From contig NC_015589.1 in NCBI RefSeq assembly GCF_000215085.1, positions 3,732,120 to 3,796,119 on the forward strand: a DNA stretch of 64,000 nucleotides, read 5' to 3'. The notes beneath the pieces were generated by a model that saw nothing but the letters and a program-made list of their open reading frames with translations, searched no databases and was not told the DNA's origin. The translations under genes and the position numbers were made by a program. This document shows positions 60,710 to 64,000 of this stretch, piece by piece. The stretch's first letter is position 1, and every line of letters starts with the position of its first letter. This stretch comes from Desulforamulus ruminis DSM 2154. Lineage in GTDB: Bacteria; Bacillota; Desulfotomaculia; Desulfotomaculales; Desulfotomaculaceae.

Positions 60710-60715
60710 ATCAAA

Positions 60716-60884
60716 ATAGAACGCGGATTTTTTCTTCTCTTACACAATAACCCAGGGAAACTTGAAAATAAAATTTTGAAAATTATTTTTCTCAAGCTTG
60801 TTCAATTTCAAAACTGCTCAATCTTATTTTAATTAAAATCTAAATCCGCGTTAATCCGTGCAATCCGTTAAATCCGCGTTCTAT
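60716..60884. repeat. Second repeat type: ATCCGCG element with 15 bp terminal inverted repeats
   Basis: 169 bp between paaK and iorA bounded by perfect inverted repeats ATAGAACGCGGATTT (60716-60730) and AAATCCGCGTTCTAT (60870-60884). Next to the right end are short tandem variants of AATCCGYG (60843-60879). The interior is A+T rich and has no ORF. It looks like a miniature mobile element, but target duplications are not evident. Confidence 0.6.
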
Positions 60885-60937
60885 ACGGTTTTTCTCTCTG
60901 GTAAATCCTCTGTTTTATTCTTTACAGCCCACTAGCC

Positions 60938-62233
60938 TTATTTTCTTAGATCAATCACTCTTTTGGCTTTGCCCAAGCTGCGTTCCAGGGACCGGGGTTC
61001 CAGCAGCTTCACTTTGGGGCTGATGGCAAGAACCGTATGCAGACTGCCGCGCACCTTTCTTTCCAATTCTTCCAGGTCACGCCAGTTGCCGGTAAAGGAC
61101 TGGTCGGTCATCTCCACCTGTATTTCCAGGGCATCCAGGTAACCCCTCTTGGTAACGATGATCTGGTAATGGGGGGCCACTCCTTCGATCCTTAATAATA
61201 CATCTTCAATTTGCGAGGGAAAGACATTGACGCCGCTCACAATGAGCATATCGTCGGTCCTGCCGGAGACCTTGCAGATACGGGCGCTGGTCCTGCCGCA
61301 CCGGCAGGGTTCCGTGTCCATAATGGTGATGTCCCGGGTCCGGTAACGAATAATGGGCAGAGCTTCCTTGGTAAGACTGGTAATTACTAATTCCCCTTCC
61401 TGTCCGGGTGGCAGGGGTTCTCCGGTTTCCGGATCAATCACTTCGATTAGAAAGTGGTCTTCGGATACGTGCATGCCTTTTCGCTCCCGGCATTCTCCGG
61501 CCACACCGGGGCCCATGATTTCACTGAGCCCGTAATTATCGGTAGCAAAGAGCCCCCAAATCCTTTCCAGTTCACTTCTCATGCTCTCGGTCCAGGATTC
61601 GGAGCCAAAAAGGCCCACTTTGAGGCCTAAGGATTTGGGGTCAATGCCCATGCCGCTAGCCACCTCGGCAATATGCAGGGCATAGGTGGGGGTGCCGATT
61701 AAAACCGTTGTGCCAAAGTCCTGCATCAACATAATTTGTTTTTCCGTGTTTCCCGTGGAGGAAGGAATTACGGTGGCTCCTGCCTTCTCCAGGCCATAAT
61801 GCAAGCCAAAGGCCCCGGTAAAAAGACCATATCCAAAACTAATTTGGGCCACGTCTTCATCGGTAACCCCGGCAGCCGTAACCAGGCGGGCGACAATTTC
61901 AGCCCAGGTTTCAATATCCTGACGGCTATAGCCAACCACCGTGGGCTTGCCGGTGGTTCCGGAGGAGGCGTGCAGCCGCACTACTTTCTTCATGGGCACA
62001 GCGAACAGATTAAAGGGATAATTGTCCCGGAGAGCTTCCTTGGTGGTAAAAGGCAGCTTACAAACATCTTCCAGTCTTTTAATATCCCCCGGCTTTACCT
62101 TATGCCGGTCAAAGAGTTCCCGGTAAAAGGGCACCCGCTCGTAAACCCTGGCCACCGTTTGCTGCAGCCGGGAAGCCTGCAGGGCTTGCAATTGCTCTCG
62201 GTCCATGGTCTCGTACTGTTCATTCCAAATCAT
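60938..62233 (-). CDS. paaK: Phenylacetate-CoA ligase
   Basis: 431 aa adenylate-forming enzyme activating phenylacetate or indoleacetate to the CoA ester. ATP motif [14 protein letters not shown] near 90-103; later motifs [26 protein letters not shown] and IRYRTRDI are typical of the PaaK family. In an anaerobe with IorAB it more likely works in reverse or as a salvage enzyme for ATP formation from aryl-acetyl-CoA. Its ATG overlaps the stop of a 33-codon upstream frame. Confidence 0.93.
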   Translation of the reverse strand: MIWNEQYETMDREQLQALQASRLQQTVARVYERVPFYRELFDRHKVKPGDIKRLEDVCKLPFTTKEALRDNYPFNLFAVPMKKVVRLHASSGTTGKPTVVGYSRQDIETWAEIVARLVTAAGVTDEDVAQISFGYGLFTGAFGLHYGLEKAGATVIPSSTGNTEKQIMLMQDFGTTVLIGTPTYALHIAEVASGMGIDPKSLGLKVGLFGSESWTESMRSELERIWGLFATDNYGLSEIMGPGVAGECRERKGMHVSEDHFLIEVIDPETGEPLPPGQEGELVITSLTKEALPIIRYRTRDITIMDTEPCRCGRTSARICKVSGRTDDMLIVSGVNVFPSQIEDVLLRIEGVAPHYQIIVTKRGYLDALEIQVEMTDQSFTGNWRDLEELERKVRGSLHTVLAISPKVKLLEPRSLERSLGKAKRVIDLRK

Positions 62234-62331
62234 TTTTGCTTCACCTTCTTATTCTTCACTAAACATTGTACAGTATTGTCCTGAGGAAATAAAAGAAGCC
62301 CCATAAAAAGGGGCGGAAAAATTCCATTCAT
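62230..62331 (-). CDS. Possible leader peptide upstream of paaK
   Basis: 33 codons ([20 protein letters not shown]...) starting at an ATG with AGGAGG eight bases upstream and ending in ATGA shared with the paaK start. The peptide has a hydrophobic N-terminal half and a basic tail. A GCCCC/GGGGC stem followed by TTCTTTTATTT (62286-62314) lies inside it, shaped like an attenuator. It may couple translation to paaK. No family recognised. Confidence 0.45.
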   Translation of the reverse strand: MNGIFPPLFMGLLLFPQDNTVQCLVKNKKVKQK

Positions 62332-62374
62332 TCTACCGTCCTCCTGTTCTGCTATGAGACATTCCTTTTAGTAA

Positions 62375-62454
62375 CAACAATTTGAACGGCCATTCCCCGA
62401 AGGGATGAACGTGATTCCTTCTGTGCTGCCGCGCTTCCGTTCCACAATTTGTTG
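62375..62454 (-). promoter_or_regulatory. Folded RNA segment in the paaK leader
   Basis: In the 305 bp between the aminotransferase and paaK, arms CAACAAATTGTGGAACGG and CCGTTCAAATTGTTG (minus strand) pair over about 15 bp with a small bulge and enclose a GC-rich 47 nt region with an inner ATCCC...GGGGAAT hairpin. A TATGATAGAAT extended -10-like box precedes it near 62476-62486. It matches no riboswitch known to me. Confidence 0.4.
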
Positions 62455-62538
62455 ATAGTCTATGTTTCATGTCTATTCTATCATAATACCGTCATTTCCT
62501 GCCTTAATCTTAATGGTATTTTTTAATTTCTTCAAGGT

Positions 62539-63711
62539 CTATCTCCTCCGTTGAAGAAAGCGGCCCATACGTTCCAAGGCCTCGGTTAAATCTTCCACCG
62601 AGGAAGCGTAGGAACAGCGGACGCAGTTCTCTCCTCCGGGACCAAAAACATCTCCGGGGATGACCGCCACTTTTTCTTCAACCAGTAGTTCCTCGGCAAA
62701 CTCGGCAGCAGTGAGACCGGTTTCACCGATATAGGGAAAAGCGTAAAAAGCGCCGCCGGGTTCAAAACAAGGCAGTCCGATTTCTTTAAATCCCTGCAGG
62801 ATCAGCCGCCGGCGCCGGTTATAATGGGCCACCATGCCTTCCATGGCGGATTTGCCATTGCGCAGGGCCTCCATAGCGGAAATCTGGGCGGTAATCGGGG
62901 CACAGAGCATGGTATACTGGTGAATCTTGGTCATGGCGGCAATAAATTCGGCATTGGCCGCAGCATAACCCAACCGCCAGCCGGTCATGGCATAGGCCTT
63001 GGAAAAACCGTTTAAAGTAATAGTGCGATCCCTCATCCCCGGTAACGAGGCGAAACAGGTATGTTCTCCGGTGTAAGTTAAGCGGTCATAAATTTCATCG
63101 GAAATCACCAGTAAATCGTAGCGGCGGACCACCTCGGCAATCTGCAGGAGCTCTTCCCTGCTCATTACCGCTCCCGTTGGATTATTGGGAAAACACAGCA
63201 GCAGTACCTTTGACTTGGGCGTAATGGCTGCCTCCAGCTTGCCGGCGGTCAATTTAAAATGATCCTCCATGTGGGTGGCCACCGTTACCGGCACACCCCC
63301 GGCCAGGGTGGTGCAGGGAATGTAGGAAACATAGCAGGGTGTGGGGATCAGCACCTCATCCCCTGGACTAATTACCGTCCTCAGGGCCAAGTCCAGCGCT
63401 TCGCTGACTCCCACGGTAACCAGAATCTCATCCTGGGGATTATAGCGGACCCCCTGATTCCCTAAATACTGAGAAATGCTTTCCCGCAGTTCAAGGAGTC
63501 CGTGGTTGCTGGTATAGGTGGTACTGCCTTTATGCAGGGAATAAATACAGGCCTCCCGGATATGCCAGGGAGTCACAAAATCCGGCTCGCCCACACCCAG
63601 GGAAATGACCCCTTCCATTTCAGCCGCCAGATCAAAGAATTTACGAATACCCGAGGGGGGAATTTCCTTTACATTGGTATTGATATATTCACTCCATTGC
63701 CCGATGCTCAC
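62539..63711 (-). CDS. Class I/II pyridoxal-phosphate aminotransferase
   Basis: 390 aa fold-type I aminotransferase. The PLP lysine is in LNGFSKAYAMTGWRLG; other conserved points are LGVGEPDF near the start and the CFPNNPTGAV Asn-Pro motif. The GTG start overlaps the regulator's stop (GTGA). With iorAB and paaK nearby, aromatic amino acids are the likely substrates, giving aryl pyruvates for IorAB, but aspartate or alanine specificity cannot be excluded. Confidence 0.88.
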   Translation of the reverse strand: MSIGQWSEYINTNVKEIPPSGIRKFFDLAAEMEGVISLGVGEPDFVTPWHIREACIYSLHKGSTTYTSNHGLLELRESISQYLGNQGVRYNPQDEILVTVGVSEALDLALRTVISPGDEVLIPTPCYVSYIPCTTLAGGVPVTVATHMEDHFKLTAGKLEAAITPKSKVLLLCFPNNPTGAVMSREELLQIAEVVRRYDLLVISDEIYDRLTYTGEHTCFASLPGMRDRTITLNGFSKAYAMTGWRLGYAAANAEFIAAMTKIHQYTMLCAPITAQISAMEALRNGKSAMEGMVAHYNRRRRLILQGFKEIGLPCFEPGGAFYAFPYIGETGLTAAEFAEELLVEEKVAVIPGDVFGPGGENCVRCSYASSVEDLTEALERMGRFLQRRR

Positions 63712-64000
63712 GGTGTAATCACCAGCCTTTTATCTTTTTCCCTGTCTTCAAAAACAAAGCCGTCCTGTTTATACGTCTTCAATACAAAATGGGTTGCCGT
63801 ACTCATTACATGTTCAATGGTGGCCAGCTTGGTGGCTACAAACAAAGCCACTTCCTTCATGGTCACACCTTCAACAAATACCGTCAGATCATAGGCCCCG
63901 GACATCAGATGGACGCTTTTAACCTCCGGGAACCGGTAAATTCGTTCCGCTACGGCGTCAAAGCCCACATCCCTCTGGGGGGTTATCTTCACTTCAATGA
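63708..64000 (-). CDS. Lrp/AsnC-family regulator, C-terminal part (runs off window)
   Basis: The reading frame is open to the right edge, so the gene is cut at its 5' side. The visible 97 residues form the AsnC/RAM ligand-binding domain: IEVKITPQRDVGFDAVAERI, then VKSVHLMSGAYDLTVFVEG. The missing part should hold the helix-turn-helix. It overlaps the aminotransferase start by 4 bp and probably senses an amino acid and controls this catabolic operon. Confidence 0.88.
   Translation of the reverse strand, partial: IEVKITPQRDVGFDAVAERIYRFPEVKSVHLMSGAYDLTVFVEGVTMKEVALFVATKLATIEHVMSTATHFVLKTYKQDGFVFEDREKDKRLVITP

Overview
The window reads as chromosomal DNA of a spore-forming, sulfate-reducing Firmicute of the Desulfotomaculum/Desulforamulus type (Peptococcaceae). 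Dissimilatory sulfite reductase genes (dsrA, dsrB, dsrD) lie in one segment with sporulation genes (spoIIID, spoIID, a SpoIIQ-like gene, spo0F). The gene order from mbl to pyrG/argS also follows the Bacillus subtilis murA-spoIID-spoIIID-mbl, atp, glyA-ywlE-ywlC-prmC-prfA-rpmE-rho and fba-spo0F-pyrG blocks. Every confident gene is on the minus strand, so transcription runs from high to low coordinates.

Region 1 (1-18.0 kb) is a surface-glycan and surface-protein locus that looks more A+T rich than the rest. It has GDP-mannose supply (manC, manB), GDP-D-rhamnose synthesis (gmd, rmd), two GT4 glycosyltransferases, a polyprenyl-phosphate sugar-phosphate transferase, an ABC glycan exporter (wzm, wzt) and an O-antigen-ligase-like protein with a TPR tail. 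Next to these are a TolC-family secreted protein, a small copper-amine-oxidase-N-domain protein and a large secreted S-layer-like protein with a long structured leader. Together they resemble the S-layer protein glycosylation (slg) loci of Gram-positive bacteria, here predicted to use D-rhamnose.

Region 2 (18.5-23.7 kb) holds cell shape, sporulation and wall genes (mbl, spoIIID, SpoIIQ-like, spoIID, murA). Region 3 (24.0-31.2 kb) is a complete F1Fo ATP synthase operon atpZ-I-B-E-F-H-A-G-D-C. Region 4 (31.4-52.8 kb) is conserved housekeeping: wecB, MazG-like, comEB, glyA, rpiB, ywlE, mntP, ywlC, prmC, prfA, rpmE, a LysM/M23 peptidase, rho, fsa, fba, spo0F, sppA, pyrG and a 54-residue XapX gene. 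Region 5 (52.8-64 kb) holds argS, a ywiB-like gene, the dsrABD operon and an aryl-amino-acid catabolic set (Lrp regulator, aminotransferase, paaK, iorA, iorB).

The most unusual signals are not proteins. A family of 90-245 bp imperfect palindromic repeats, built from a roughly 33 bp unit with core GGGTCCWGTTGYTAG, occupies about nine intergenic gaps between 21 and 58 kb, with fragments at 19.7 and 60.7 kb. It often touches stop codons and is absent from the glycan locus. A 1.2 kb island at 41.2-42.3 kb holds the only credible plus-strand gene, behind a structured leader. Structured leaders also precede the S-layer-like gene, dsrA and paaK. No tRNA, rRNA, CRISPR array, insertion sequence or phage gene was seen.
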